From assembly GCA_012519515.1 (NCBI GenBank), contig JAAYQC010000052.1:1-55898 (forward strand): a stretch of 55,898 nt of DNA. Direction: 5' to 3'. Origin of the DNA: Bacteroidales bacterium (GTDB lineage: Bacteria; Bacteroidota; Bacteroidia; Bacteroidales; VadinHA17). Positions 1 to 9,282 of the stretch are shown here, piece by piece (position 1 is the stretch's first letter; each line of letters opens with the position of its first letter). The position numbers were made by a program, and so were the translations under genes. The notes beneath the pieces are model-generated. The model made no database searches and was not told where the DNA came from. It saw nothing but the letters and a program-made list of their open reading frames with translations.

Positions 1-248
1 AAAATAATTATTTATTGGTTTCACGCCTTGTAACATTTCCCGATAAGAAAACAGATGTTGCGATTACACTGCCTTTTGATCCTTCCGGAACAAAATTAAT
101 GATCTGTGCATATGATCAAAATATGGCGGCATATATTGGCAATTCGAATATTTCACTGAACTTCAACAAATACCGGACTACAATTTCTACATTGATAAGC
201 GGATTTGGCGTATTCGGATCGATGAATTTTTATGAAATGGAATTATAG
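1..248 (+). CDS. C-terminal fragment of an unidentified protein, cut by the left edge
   Basis: The reading frame is open from the first bases (codons from position 3) to a stop ending at 248, so this is the tail of a longer gene. About 81 residues are visible. They alternate short hydrophobic strands with polar turns and end in a Gly/Phe-rich stretch (SGFGVFGSMNFYEMEL). The beta-rich look and ending recall the C-terminus of DUF4249-type Bacteroidetes envelope lipoproteins, but the fragment is too short to assign. It converges with the metal exporter, with 143 bp between them and no obvious terminator. Confidence 0.6.
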   Translation, partial: NNYLLVSRLVTFPDKKTDVAITLPFDPSGTKLMICAYDQNMAAYIGNSNISLNFNKYRTTISTLISGFGVFGSMNFYEMEL

Positions 249-391
249 GGAGAATAAATTAAGAATTCATGCCATGGAATAACCTGATGAATACGACCTG
301 ATTCTGCTTTCCGAAAAGGTATTTCCCATAGAAGTCACGCTCTCCGCCAAAGCGGGGCAGGCTCTTCGGAGCATGTCCCGGCACACCAGGG

Positions 392-1252
392 TCAGGTGGG
401 CTCCACATGAATCGTGACCGTCAGATTGGCATAAATATCTTTGAGCTTTTCTTCAATACTATCGCAGTAAGAGTGTGCATTTCCGACCGATTCATTCGCG
501 GGTAGCTCGATATGGACATCCACGAACCTGTAATTGCCTGCCACACGTGTTCTCAGGTCATGAAAGTTTACATCCATTGAGTTGAGGTGCTTTTCAAGCT
601 CTTCAACCTCCTGCTCCGACCATGAAGTATCCAGAAGAGGCGAAAACGCCCTGGCTATAAGGTTGTAGGATTCCTTTACTATGAAAAGAGCCACCAGGAT
701 AGCTATCACCGGATCGAGCCATTCAATTCCCGTGAAATAGATGACAGCGAGGCCGGCAGCAACACCGAGGGATGTGTATACATCTGTCTTCAGGTGCAGG
801 GCATCAGCTTCAAGGGCAAGTGAGCCGGTTTCGCGGGCAACTTTGTACAATCGGCGCGACACTATAATGTTGACAATACCCGAAACAACCATTACAAGAG
901 CCCCTATCCCTACTGCCTGAGGCAGCGAATGACCACCAAGAAGCTTCTTTACTGATTCAACTATAATAATGACAGCCGCTATCAGGATTAAAATCCCTTC
1001 TATCACCCCGGATATGTTTTCAATCTTGCCATGGCCATAGGGATGTTTCGAATCGGGGGGAGTGTCTGATATCCTGACGGCAAAAAAAGCAATAATGGCC
1101 GCCACCAGGTCCATGGAAGAATGAATGGCTTCAGACAGGATACTTACCGATCCGCTTATGATGCCCACGATCAGCTTCATGGCTATCAGCAGCGAATTTG
1201 AGATCACCGATAACCTGGCAACCATTATCTTTTTGTTCTTTTTCGACTTCAT
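392..1252 (-). CDS. Cation diffusion facilitator (CDF) family divalent metal exporter
   Basis: A 286-residue proton-coupled exporter of Zn2+ or a similar divalent cation in the inner membrane. The N-terminal two thirds holds about six membrane segments and the last ~85 residues form the cytoplasmic CDF dimerisation domain. The transport-site residues are visible as H44 and D48 (HSSMD) and H153 and D157 (HLKTD). This is an HDHD site instead of the DDHD site of E. coli YiiP. In characterised CDFs, HDHD sites tend to favour zinc, so zinc is the likely substrate (inference). The gene is last of the minus-strand run from the DMT transporter and starts 10 bp after the ispH stop. The metal specificity is unproven; the family call is firm. 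Confidence 0.9.
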   Translation of the reverse strand: MKSKKNKKIMVARLSVISNSLLIAMKLIVGIISGSVSILSEAIHSSMDLVAAIIAFFAVRISDTPPDSKHPYGHGKIENISGVIEGILILIAAVIIIVESVKKLLGGHSLPQAVGIGALVMVVSGIVNIIVSRRLYKVARETGSLALEADALHLKTDVYTSLGVAAGLAVIYFTGIEWLDPVIAILVALFIVKESYNLIARAFSPLLDTSWSEQEVEELEKHLNSMDVNFHDLRTRVAGNYRFVDVHIELPANESVGNAHSYCDSIEEKLKDIYANLTVTIHVEPT

Positions 1253-1262
1253 ATAGCTGAGT

Positions 1263-2144
1263 TTATTCCACGATCATCCGGATATAATCCTTTACCTGGC
1301 TGATAAGCCATCTGGGTGTTGATGTTGCTCCGCATATCCCTACCGATTCCTTGTCTTTAAACCACGATTTGTCTATTTCTTCAACCGATGAAATGAAATA
1401 AGTACAGGGGTTGATGCTTTTGCACGCGGAGTAAAGTATTTTGCCGTTTGAGCTGTCTTTGCCGCCAACGAATATCACCGTATCATGTTCTGCTGCAAAT
1501 TCCATGAGAGCGGGCTTCCTCCCTGAAAGCTGACCGCAAACAGTGTTGAAAACAATCATGTCATGTTCGGGATCCTTTACTCCCTTTTCTTTCATCCTGT
1601 CGCAGATCAGCTGCCTGATTCTTTCGTATTCGTTTATCTCCATGGTGGTCTGCGAGAACAAGGCAAGCGGACGGGAAAAATCAATTTTCTCGATATCTTC
1701 TTCTTTTGAAACCAGCAATCCTTCATTGCCGGTCTGACCAAGCAAGCCTATTACCTCCGGATGTCCGGGTTTTCCGTAAATCACAACCTGTCCGTTGGTC
1801 TTTTTCATGTCAATCCAGGCCTTCTCTATCTTCGCCTGAAGTCGTTTTACAATAGGGCAGGTTGCCTCAATTATCGTTATGTTGTTTTCAAGGGCCAGCC
1901 GGTATGTTTCCGGAGGTTCTCCATGCGCCCTGATAAGAACCTTGCAGTTTTTAAGTGTCCTGAACCTGTCGTGGCCGATAGTTATCAACCCGAGAGATGA
2001 TAATCGCTTCATCTCCATATCGTTATGCATGATCGAGCCGAGCGAATAGACGGTCTCTCCTTCACGAAGGGCATTCTCAGCGATCTCTACCGCGTTGTGA
2101 ACCCCGAAGCAGAATCCCGATTCCCGGTCAATTTCAATCTTCAT
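1263..2144 (-). CDS. ispH: 4-hydroxy-3-methylbut-2-enyl diphosphate reductase (IspH/LytB)
   Basis: The last enzyme of the MEP isoprenoid pathway. It reduces HMBPP to IPP and DMAPP with a 4Fe-4S cluster in the cytosol. The start is placed at 2144, giving MKIEIDRESGFCFGV, because the family begins here; the open frame upstream (to 2192) lies inside cmk. Visible features are the first cluster cysteine (C12 in GFCFGV), the substrate motif GHPEV, the second cysteine in ATCPIVK, the third in NTVCGQ, the Ser-Ser-Asn motif and a GATSTP loop near the C-terminus. At about 293 residues it has normal length. It overlaps the end of cmk by 11 bp, which suggests translational coupling; cmk-ispH linkage with porQ also occurs in Porphyromonas. 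Confidence 0.96.
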   Translation of the reverse strand: MKIEIDRESGFCFGVHNAVEIAENALREGETVYSLGSIMHNDMEMKRLSSLGLITIGHDRFRTLKNCKVLIRAHGEPPETYRLALENNITIIEATCPIVKRLQAKIEKAWIDMKKTNGQVVIYGKPGHPEVIGLLGQTGNEGLLVSKEEDIEKIDFSRPLALFSQTTMEINEYERIRQLICDRMKEKGVKDPEHDMIVFNTVCGQLSGRKPALMEFAAEHDTVIFVGGKDSSNGKILYSACKSINPCTYFISSVEEIDKSWFKDKESVGICGATSTPRWLISQVKDYIRMIVE

Positions 2145-2829
2145 CGATCTTTTTCCTGATAATTTCCATAATCCAGTCCATCTGCTGATCAACAGTCATC
2201 CTGCTGTTATCCAGTATAATTGCATCATCAGCCCTTCTCAGGGGACTTATATCCCTGTTCTCATCGGCTATGTCACGGGAAATAATGTTCATTCTGACCT
2301 CTTCCAGATCAGCTTCGATATTCTTTCCCCTGAGCTCATCATAGCGTCTTTTGGCCCGGATATCAACCGATGCCGTCATGAATATCTTCAGGTCGGCATC
2401 GGGAAATACAACGGTACCAATATCCCTGCCATCCATCACAATACCTTTGTTAATACCTATCTGGCGCTGCAGCTCGACCATCCTGGTCCTGACCTGATGG
2501 ATCCGGCTGATACGGCTCACATGTGAGGAAACTTCAAGGCTCCTTATTTCCCTTTCAACGTTTTCGGAGTTCAGGAAAGTTTCATGTATGCCAATGTCGG
2601 GATTATATACAAAGGAGATGTCTATTTCGCCGAGATCCCCGATAATATCTGTTGTTCTGACATCTCCCACGCCAATATATCCCTTTCTGATGCAATAAAG
2701 CGTTACGGCACGGTACATGGCACCGCTGTCGATATAAATGTAATCGAGCTCTTCTGCAATTGCCCTGGCAAAAGTGCTTTTACCACATGAGGAGTATCCG
2801 TCGATGGCTATTATCAGTCTTTTTCCCAT
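2134..2829 (-). CDS. cmk: Cytidylate kinase
   Basis: A 231-residue cytosolic kinase that phosphorylates CMP and dCMP to the diphosphates, feeding nucleotide and CDP-lipid synthesis. The P-loop GYSSCGKST lies near residues 11-19, followed by the CMP-binding motif YIDSGAMYRAVT and the DGRDIGT segment typical of Cmk. Length is normal. It follows porQ on the same strand by 149 bp. That gap contains a minus-strand TAACTTTG (2941-2948) that could serve as a -7 element, but I see no good -33 partner. The 3' end overlaps ispH. Confidence 0.96.
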   Translation of the reverse strand: MGKRLIIAIDGYSSCGKSTFARAIAEELDYIYIDSGAMYRAVTLYCIRKGYIGVGDVRTTDIIGDLGEIDISFVYNPDIGIHETFLNSENVEREIRSLEVSSHVSRISRIHQVRTRMVELQRQIGINKGIVMDGRDIGTVVFPDADLKIFMTASVDIRAKRRYDELRGKNIEADLEEVRMNIISRDIADENRDISPLRRADDAIILDNSRMTVDQQMDWIMEIIRKKIDED

Positions 2830-2978
2830 TTTCCTTCCTTGTCGCTTTTTGCTGCTTCACTCATACCCAAGGGCTTAATCCATTAAGATGGATCATTCCT
2901 GAATTCGTTTTCGACCAGCAGATTATATAATCCGTGGGCTCAAAGTTATCAAATTTCTTATCAATAATCCTGCCTGAG

Positions 2979-3995
2979 CTAAAGCTGCTTTCTGTTGAAC
3001 ATTTTTCCGGGTACAAGGATTACCGAAATGTTATTTGATGCAGAGGCAAGGTGAAAGGAAGCCCTTCCGAATTCAATCCTTGCCACGGTGGAATTAATTC
3101 CAAAACCCCACGCAAGTCCTGTGCCTGAAGACTTGATATCTGACTGAAGCTCACTTCTCCGCTGGTGGTTGTACCCGAAACTAAGCCAGAAGTTTTTATG
3201 AGGGATTATTTCAACACCGGCTACAACATGGCGCAGTATGTTTTCGCCTATATTCTGCTTATTGTACTCATCGGTAGTGTAGTGGTGGGTGAGCTTGAAT
3301 TTCTCGAGATGCCTCATGGTCAGCGAGAAGCGGAAAGGAGCATGCCTGAGCCTCGCGGAGAAGCCTGCAATGATCTCAAGAGGAAGGCTGCTTTTCGGTT
3401 CTCCGGCGTAGGAGCTTACCTGGATCCCGAGGTTCCGTATTGCAAGACCTGCAGAAAGATAATTGTCGCGATTGTGCCACGAAGCTCCCAGGTCGAAGGC
3501 AAGGCCGAAAGAGTTGTACTTCTCAAGCTGCGAGACAAGGGGTTTGAAGTTGATGCCGGCTGAAAACATCGAGTCGGGGTGAAAAGAATACATCAGGGCC
3601 AGGGCTATTTCCGATGCGCTGAATGAGCCGGTAATCGCTCCTGTTTCATCCGCTTCGGTGAATGAACCGTAATTCAGGTATGACACTCCTCCTCCGATCG
3701 CTGCCGATTTTCCCGAAGTACGCGAGTACAACGCCATCCCGTAATTTACCCCCGCCAGATAGTTTGTAAAGTTAAGGGCCACATTCCCCGACATGCTCCT
3801 TGAAAGAAGTGCAGGATTGGTCCAGGCAAGGCTGAGGCTGCTGCCGGCAAGCGAAACGTTCGATCCTCCAAGCGATGATTCGAGGCCCGATTGAGTGAGA
3901 TTCAGAAATTCATACACATTGTCTCCTCCCGTCTGGGCTATCCCTCCAACAGCCGGCAGCAGAAACAACGATATGACGCGAATCCATTTTGCCAT
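2979..3995 (-). CDS. porQ: Type IX secretion system protein PorQ
   Basis: An outer-membrane beta-barrel protein of the type IX secretion system. In Porphyromonas the PorQ barrel anchors the PorU/PorZ surface-attachment machinery. The family signature is seen just after the signal peptide (VYEFLNLTQSGLESSLGGSN, then WTNPALLS), followed by alternating beta-strand sequence to the end. I prefer the ATG at 3995 (MAKWIRVISLFLL) because it gives a clean signal peptide; an ATG four codons upstream (4007) adds an acidic residue. Signal peptidase I would cut after GGIA and leave Gln at +1. The order porQ-cmk-ispH matches Porphyromonas. The DMT gene ends 28 bp upstream of the 4007 ATG, so it may share that transcript. 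Confidence 0.88.
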   Translation of the reverse strand: MAKWIRVISLFLLPAVGGIAQTGGDNVYEFLNLTQSGLESSLGGSNVSLAGSSLSLAWTNPALLSRSMSGNVALNFTNYLAGVNYGMALYSRTSGKSAAIGGGVSYLNYGSFTEADETGAITGSFSASEIALALMYSFHPDSMFSAGINFKPLVSQLEKYNSFGLAFDLGASWHNRDNYLSAGLAIRNLGIQVSSYAGEPKSSLPLEIIAGFSARLRHAPFRFSLTMRHLEKFKLTHHYTTDEYNKQNIGENILRHVVAGVEIIPHKNFWLSFGYNHQRRSELQSDIKSSGTGLAWGFGINSTVARIEFGRASFHLASASNNISVILVPGKMFNRKQL

Positions 3996-4035
3996 TTCAG
4001 ACCCCATGATGTAAATATAGGATATTGCAGGAATC

Positions 4036-4959
4036 TCAGGCTGTCTTTCCGGTCAGGATATGAGTGTCGCCGGTCTTTTTCGGACGACCGTTCATCTGCG
4101 ACATGATAAGCCCGGCTATGACCACTGTCATTCCCATCATGTTCCGGGCAGTCAGCTTGTCGCCCAGGATCATAAACGAAAATATGGCTGTAAAAACAGG
4201 GATGAAATTGGTGAAAACATTAGCCCTGGTTATGCCTAGATTCCTTACGGAAAACGCGTACAGGATAAAGGCTCCGCAGGATGCAAACACTGCAAGTTCA
4301 ATGACTGGAATGAAATCCTTCAGGCTTAGCGCCGTATCGCCGAGATGACCGGCTTCAAATATAAGAAAGACAGGCAGAAAGAGAATAACCCCCAGGATAT
4401 TCTGAACATTGACAATGAAAACAGGTCCGTAATTCCCGACCAGCCTGCTGAGCGTAAGGTTGTAGCCTGAAGCAGAAAAAACTGCAAGCATAAGCAGGGC
4501 CAGTCCTTTGGTGTTATACGACAGCGATCCGTTACGTTCTATTATAAAGATGAGAACCCCGATGAATGACAGAACTATTCCTGCATAATTGATCAACTTC
4601 AGCCTCTCCTTCAGGAATATCCACGCTCCGATAGTAGCTACAACCGGGATTGTTGATATAAGAACCGATCCGACGGTTGCTGATACATAGGTGAGACCGA
4701 AACTCTCGCCAAGAAAATAGAGAAAGGGCTCAAACAAAGCCAGCATAATGAACAGCTTCCTGTCTTCCCTCCTGATCTTTACAAACTTCTTTTTGATAAA
4801 AAGATAACTTGTAAGTATGATCACCGCGATGACAAGCCTGAAAAAAACTATGGTGATTGGCAGAAACTTTTCATTGGCCATTTTGAACCATACAAAGGAA
4901 AATGCCCAGAAGATCATCGCAAGGAAAATAGCTCCGTATATCCTTATCCTTTTTTTCAA
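4036..4959 (-). CDS. EamA/DMT-superfamily transporter
   Basis: A 307-residue inner-membrane protein with ten predicted hydrophobic segments arranged as two EamA repeats. The first repeat begins IYGAIFLAMIFWAFSFVWFK and the second about residue 150 (TKGLALLMLAVFSASGYN). The typical glycine/proline turns are present (TIPVVATIGAWIFLKERL and FIPVFTAIFSFMILGDKL, the paired ERL/DKL motifs of the family). These proteins are usually small-molecule exporters (amino acids, metabolites). Nothing here identifies the substrate. It is the promoter-proximal gene of the minus-strand group leading into porQ, and its upstream region is AT-rich. Confidence 0.88.
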   Translation of the reverse strand: MKKRIRIYGAIFLAMIFWAFSFVWFKMANEKFLPITIVFFRLVIAVIILTSYLFIKKKFVKIRREDRKLFIMLALFEPFLYFLGESFGLTYVSATVGSVLISTIPVVATIGAWIFLKERLKLINYAGIVLSFIGVLIFIIERNGSLSYNTKGLALLMLAVFSASGYNLTLSRLVGNYGPVFIVNVQNILGVILFLPVFLIFEAGHLGDTALSLKDFIPVIELAVFASCGAFILYAFSVRNLGITRANVFTNFIPVFTAIFSFMILGDKLTARNMMGMTVVIAGLIMSQMNGRPKKTGDTHILTGKTA

Positions 4960-5173
4960 TTGGCTCCTTGATATATTTTAATTTATGGCCTGCGAATTTA
5001 ATCTTTAAAATCATAGTTTATCAATTCTGAAGTAAATTTACCTTTATACAGGAATTACAGCAGTCTTTCGAACGTAACAGGGAAATGTTTGTCAGATGAT
5101 TTGTAAAGAGCAGCAGTACAGGCTGATGCGATTGGGGTTATTTCGAACAGCCCTGGAATTAAAATGTTTTTGA

Positions 5174-5204
5174 TTTGTAGTTGAAGCTATAATTATTATA
5201 TTTG
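5174..5204 (+). promoter_or_regulatory. Consensus Bacteroidetes promoter for etfB operon
   Basis: TTTG at 5174-5177, exactly 19 bases, then TATATTTG at 5197-5204. This matches the Bacteroidetes primary sigma consensus TTTG-N19..21-TAnnTTTG in every defined base. Transcription would start near 5211, leaving a leader of about 110 nt before etfB. Confidence 0.75.
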
Positions 5205-5267
5205 ACGCTTTTAATATAAAAACATTCAATAAAGATTTCTTCTGATGAAATCCACATGTATCAGGCT

Positions 5268-5285
5268 TATAAACACGTGTTTATA
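5268..5285. promoter_or_regulatory. 18-bp perfect palindrome in the etfB leader (candidate operator)
   Basis: TATAAACACGTGTTTATA reads identically on both strands. It lies about 60-75 bp downstream of the predicted start of transcription and 38 bp before the etfB start codon. The size and position fit a dimeric repressor site, for example a TetR-type fatty-acid regulator. The regulator is not in this window. Confidence 0.5.
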
Positions 5286-5322
5286 TAATTTCCAGGCTAT
5301 TCGACCTTTAAAATAAAACTAT

Positions 5323-6078
5323 ATGCGGATGAAAATAGTGGTCTGTATCAGCAATGTTCCGGATACTACAACCAGGATAAAATTCCTGGAAGGAAATGCT
5401 TCGATTGATACTTCGGGAATTCAGTGGGTAATTAATCCCTGGGATGAGTTATCTCTTACAAGGGCTCTTGAACTCAGGGATGATCCTGCCAGCGGAGTGA
5501 AGACAGTGACGGTGGCCCATGCCGGCCCTGCATCTTCAGAGCCTACGATCCGAAAGGCTCTGGCGATAGGCGCCGATGATGCCATCAGGGTAAACTGTGA
5601 ACCCGCGGATGCTTTCTTTACTGCATCCCAACTCGCGGCCGCGATATCCAAAGAAGGCTTTGACATTATTATTTGCGGAATTGAATCGAGTGACTTCAAT
5701 GGTTCGGCAGTGGGTGGAATGATTTCCGAGTTCCTCGGTATCCCTTCAGTATCATCAGTCTCCGGTCTGAGTATTGAAAACGGGGCACCCGTCTTTACCC
5801 GAGAGATTGACGGCGGCAGGGAAAGCTTAAAAGTGCCTGTTCCTTGCGTGGCAATTGTTCAGAAAGGTATCGCGAAGGAGCCAAGGATTGCATCTATGCG
5901 CGGCATTATGGCAGCCAGGACCAAACCTGTAAGGGTTTATGAAACTGTTGATACCGATTGTCTTACGGAGATCGCGGGCTTTGAAAAACCTGCTCCCGGG
6001 GCTGCATGCAAATACATTGATCCGGACGATCCTGCCAGGCTGATTGAACTGCTTCAGAACGAAGCCAGGGTTATTTAA
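5323..6078 (+). CDS. etfB: Electron transfer flavoprotein subunit beta (FixA/EtfB)
   Basis: A 251-residue small subunit of the ETF heterodimer. ETF accepts electrons from acyl-CoA dehydrogenase and passes them to a membrane quinone oxidoreductase. The N-terminus (MKIVVCISNVPDTTTRIKF) and the AMP/FAD-site segment VTVAHAGPASSEPTIRKALA followed by GADDAIRV are typical of the family. A second in-frame ATG lies two codons downstream (5329) and is equally plausible. It is first of a four-gene co-directional set (etfB, etfA, Fe-S oxidoreductase, acyl-CoA dehydrogenase) behind a consensus promoter. Sequence alone cannot exclude a bifurcating ETF, but the neighbours favour the ordinary quinone-linked role. 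Confidence 0.93.
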   Translation: MRMKIVVCISNVPDTTTRIKFLEGNASIDTSGIQWVINPWDELSLTRALELRDDPASGVKTVTVAHAGPASSEPTIRKALAIGADDAIRVNCEPADAFFTASQLAAAISKEGFDIIICGIESSDFNGSAVGGMISEFLGIPSVSSVSGLSIENGAPVFTREIDGGRESLKVPVPCVAIVQKGIAKEPRIASMRGIMAARTKPVRVYETVDTDCLTEIAGFEKPAPGAACKYIDPDDPARLIELLQNEARVI

Positions 6079-6101
6079 GTGTAAATTGAAAATCAAGAAA
6101 T

Positions 6102-7070
6102 ATGTCAGTTCTCGTATTTACTGAAAACTGGGACGGCAAATTCAAGAAGCTGTCCTATGAGTTGGTTTCCTATGCATCAGCCATTGCAGGCATGATGAAT
6201 AGGAAGCTAACAGCTTTTACCATCGGCAGGACCGGTGAAGAGGAACTTAAGGAACTGGGCCGCTACGGCGCCGACAGGATACTGAGTCTTGTCAATCCGG
6301 CCCTGGAAGTGATGGATAACCGTGCCTGGGCAAAGGTCATTGCCGATCTTGCAGAAAAAGAGGGTTCCAAAGTAGTTGTTTTCTCGAATAACATGACCGG
6401 CAAGGCGCTGGCACCAAGGGTCTCGGTACGACTGAAAGCCGGGATCGCCTCCGGAGTCAGCCGGCTGCCAGTCAGCACCGAACCTTTCACGGTTTATAAA
6501 AGAGCCTACTCGGGAAACGCTTTTGCCGGTGTCGTTATCAAGTCGGAAGTAAAAATACTCAGCCTGGCCCAGAATTCTTATGAAATAATTGAAAAGCCCA
6601 CGGGCGCTATCCCTGAAACGGTCGAAGTGGAAGTGGATCCTTCACTTGCAGTTACAACAATCACGGAGACACATAAACAGACTGGAAAAATATTGCTGAC
6701 TGATGCGGAAATAGTTGTTTCGGGAGGCCGTGGTATGAAATCGGCCGACAACTGGGCACCACTTGTGGAGCTGGCATCTCTTCTCAATGGTGCAACAGCC
6801 TGTTCAAGACCGGTTTCGGATGAAGGCTGGAGACCTCACGAAGAACATACAGGGCAAACCGGAAAAATAATAGCTCCAAACCTTTATATTGCGGTAGGCA
6901 TCTCGGGAGCCACCCAACACCTTGCAGGAGTGAGCTCGTCAAAGTATATCGTTGCCATAAACAACGATAAGAATGCGCCGATTTTCGAAGCGGCTCAGTA
7001 TGGAATTGTAGGTGACGCTATGAAGGTCCTTCCAAAACTGGTGGATGCAGTAAAGACATTAAAGAAATAG
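6102..7070 (+). CDS. etfA: Electron transfer flavoprotein subunit alpha (FixB/EtfA)
   Basis: A 322-residue large ETF subunit. The C-terminal FAD-binding domain shows the family motifs in order: [18 protein letters not shown] and [10 protein letters not shown], followed by YGIVGD. The N-terminal half is the alpha/beta domain that packs on EtfB. It starts 23 bp after etfB and belongs to the same transcript. With its neighbours it would shuttle electrons from beta-oxidation-type dehydrogenation to the membrane. Confidence 0.95.
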   Translation: MSVLVFTENWDGKFKKLSYELVSYASAIAGMMNRKLTAFTIGRTGEEELKELGRYGADRILSLVNPALEVMDNRAWAKVIADLAEKEGSKVVVFSNNMTGKALAPRVSVRLKAGIASGVSRLPVSTEPFTVYKRAYSGNAFAGVVIKSEVKILSLAQNSYEIIEKPTGAIPETVEVEVDPSLAVTTITETHKQTGKILLTDAEIVVSGGRGMKSADNWAPLVELASLLNGATACSRPVSDEGWRPHEEHTGQTGKIIAPNLYIAVGISGATQHLAGVSSSKYIVAINNDKNAPIFEAAQYGIVGDAMKVLPKLVDAVKTLKK

Positions 7071-7142
7071 ATTTCCCACTAAGACGCCAACACTTCGCGC
7101 TTTGCGCCTTTGTGGCATAAAGACAACAAGTTACTTTTTCCT

Positions 7143-9224
7143 ATGCTGAAACAATTGATTTTTATCATTGCCCTTGCTATTACCCTTGCTGTTTTCGCTT
7201 ATACGGTAAGCAGGCTGATTAAACTCTTCAGCCTTACAAAGCCCGCATTTCCCCTGAAGGACTGGGGAAAAAGGTTTTGCCTGCTGTTAAAGGTGGCTTT
7301 CGGACAGACCAAGATCTTCAGGCGTCCTGTTGTGGGATTACTTCATGCCCTGGTGTTCTGGGGGTTTTGCATAATACTTTTCGGAAGCATCGAGATGGTA
7401 ATTGACGGTGTCTCCGGGAGCGAAAAATCACTCAGTTTTCTGGGACCAGTACATGATGTGCTGATGGCTGCAGGAGATATTTTTGCCCTGCTCGTTGGTA
7501 TCCCGATCATTGTTTTCACAATCCGCCGGAGCCTCATGAATGTGAAAAGATTCAGCGGAACGGAAATGAAAGCCAAATCTCATATCGACGCTATCGTGTC
7601 CTTGTCGCTCATTCTGCTGCTGATGGTCTCCCTCCTGCTTATGAATACCGGCTACCTGGGATTTCACCGGCTTTCGGGAACAGAAATCAAGGGAAGCTAC
7701 CCGGTAAGCAGTTTCATTGCCGGCCTGCTGCCCGGTTTTTCCGTGTCCGGTTTCCATACTCTCTATGAGATAAACTGGTGGTTACATATTCTGACAATAT
7801 TCTTTTTTGCCAACTACCTTCCGTATTCGAAGCACTTCCATGTATTCATGTCGATACCGAATGTTTTCCTCTCAAGGCTCGATCCTCCCGGAAAACTCGA
7901 CAATATGGAAAGCATTAGCAATGAGGTCAGACTGATGCTCAATCCTGAAACTGCCTTTTCACAGGTACCCGCAGGCCCCGCTCCGGAAAGATTCGGCGTA
8001 AAGGATGTGACGGATGTAACATGGAAGAATTATTTTGATTCCCTGTCATGCACCGAATGCGGACGTTGCACATCGGTATGTCCTGCAAACCTTACCGGAA
8101 AAATGCTTTCTCCCAGAAAGGTGATGATGAACCTCAGGGCAAGGATGAAGGAGATAGGACCACGTTTGGTGAAGAACGGGAAGCTCTTTTCCGACAACAA
8201 ATCGCTCCTTGGGGATTATGTTTCCGAAGAAGAGATATGGGCATGCACCACCTGCAATGCTTGCGTGCAGGAATGCCCTGTAAACATAAACCAGCCCTCA
8301 ATTATAGTCGATATGCGACGCTACCTGGTACTTGAGGAGGGTAAGGCTCCCGGTGAACTTAAAAGTGTTTTCAGCAATATCGAAAATAACGGGGCTCCAT
8401 GGCAGTATTCTTCTGAAGACAGGCTTAACTGGACAAAGGATCTTGATTTTGAAATTCCCGTGTTCGCGGAACTGCCGGCCGGAACGAAGCCAGAATACCT
8501 TTTCTGGGTCGGTTGCGCGGGAGCTTACGACGATCGTTATAAAAAGGTGGTAAGGGCTTTCGCCGCTATTCTGAACAGATTGAATGTCAGCTATGCCGTT
8601 CTCGGAAAGGAAGAAACCTGCACGGGCGATCCTGCACGAAGGGCGGGAAATGAGATGCTCTTCCAGATGCAGGCGATGCAGGTTATTGAGACAATGAAAA
8701 AATATGAGGTCAAAAAGATAATAACCACATGTCCTCACTGCTTCAACACTTTCAGGAATGAATATCCCGACCTCGGGGGAAATTATGAGGTTGTCAGTTA
8801 CCTGCAGTTTATCGAAAGTTCAATTTCCGAAGGTAAACTCCGGCTGAACAGCGGAAAACTGAAGGGTTTGGGAATAACATTCCATGATCCCTGCTACCTG
8901 GGAAGGGCAAACAACATCTATTCCGAACCCAGGAAAATAATCGGGGCCATCTCAGCGGGAACAGTTGAGATGAAAAGGAACAAAAGCTTTGCATTGTGCT
9001 GCGGGGCTGGCGGCGGACAGATGTTCAAAGAGGCCGAAAAGGGAGATAAGGAGATATTTATTGAGCGAACCGAAGAAGCACTGGAAACGGGTGCTGAGAT
9101 TATAGCAACGGCCTGTCCGTTCTGCATGACCATGATTACCGATGGCCTGAAGTATAAAAATAGGGAAGAAGACATTCGGAACCTCGATATTGCCGAGCTG
9201 GTTATGGAAACTATGGAAATATAA
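7143..9224 (+). CDS. Membrane-bound Fe-S ETF:menaquinone oxidoreductase (EMO-type, DUF224/CCG family)
   Basis: About 693 residues from the ATG at 7143; a start 33 bases upstream would only add a charged tail before the first membrane segment. The N-terminal ~260 residues are a NarI-like membrane domain with several His-bearing helices suited to haem b. Next come two 4Fe-4S motifs, CTECGRCTSVCP (about residue 303) and CTTCNACVQECP (about 369). The C-terminal half is a heterodisulfide-reductase-like pair of CCG domains (the last reads CCGAGGGQ). Proteins of this architecture next to etf genes have been proposed to pass electrons from ETF to menaquinone. Position between etfA and an acyl-CoA dehydrogenase supports that role here. 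Confidence 0.85.
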   Translation: MLKQLIFIIALAITLAVFAYTVSRLIKLFSLTKPAFPLKDWGKRFCLLLKVAFGQTKIFRRPVVGLLHALVFWGFCIILFGSIEMVIDGVSGSEKSLSFLGPVHDVLMAAGDIFALLVGIPIIVFTIRRSLMNVKRFSGTEMKAKSHIDAIVSLSLILLLMVSLLLMNTGYLGFHRLSGTEIKGSYPVSSFIAGLLPGFSVSGFHTLYEINWWLHILTIFFFANYLPYSKHFHVFMSIPNVFLSRLDPPGKLDNMESISNEVRLMLNPETAFSQVPAGPAPERFGVKDVTDVTWKNYFDSLSCTECGRCTSVCPANLTGKMLSPRKVMMNLRARMKEIGPRLVKNGKLFSDNKSLLGDYVSEEEIWACTTCNACVQECPVNINQPSIIVDMRRYLVLEEGKAPGELKSVFSNIENNGAPWQYSSEDRLNWTKDLDFEIPVFAELPAGTKPEYLFWVGCAGAYDDRYKKVVRAFAAILNRLNVSYAVLGKEETCTGDPARRAGNEMLFQMQAMQVIETMKKYEVKKIITTCPHCFNTFRNEYPDLGGNYEVVSYLQFIESSISEGKLRLNSGKLKGLGITFHDPCYLGRANNIYSEPRKIIGAISAGTVEMKRNKSFALCCGAGGGQMFKEAEKGDKEIFIERTEEALETGAEIIATACPFCMTMITDGLKYKNREEDIRNLDIAELVMETMEI

Positions 9225-9282
9225 AAGGAAGCGGGATTGTCCGCCCTGAAAAAGATATTGATGAATTTAAAATGCATTGAAT

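Larger units (their letters stand above)
4960..5322. other. AT-rich divergent intergenic region upstream of the etf operon
   Basis: A 363-bp region between the divergent DMT transporter and etfB. It is clearly AT-rich and I find no coding potential or RNA gene in it. It holds a consensus promoter reading towards etfB (5174-5204) and an 18-bp palindrome in the predicted leader (5268-5285). I could not find an equally convincing promoter for the leftward DMT gene. Confidence 0.8.

Noticed and set aside
5268..5285. parS centromere site because of the CACGTG core
   Set aside because: Flanks (ATAAA/TTTAT) differ from the parS consensus TGTTTCACGTGAAACA and the position in an etf leader fits an operator better.
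7078..7118. A GC-rich, locally repetitive stretch (around TTCGCGCTTTGCGCC) between etfA and the Fe-S oxidoreductase as a separate element or as the coding start
   Set aside because: Only one short copy is present in this window and the reading frame there is not family-like; I placed the start at 7143 and cannot support an element call.
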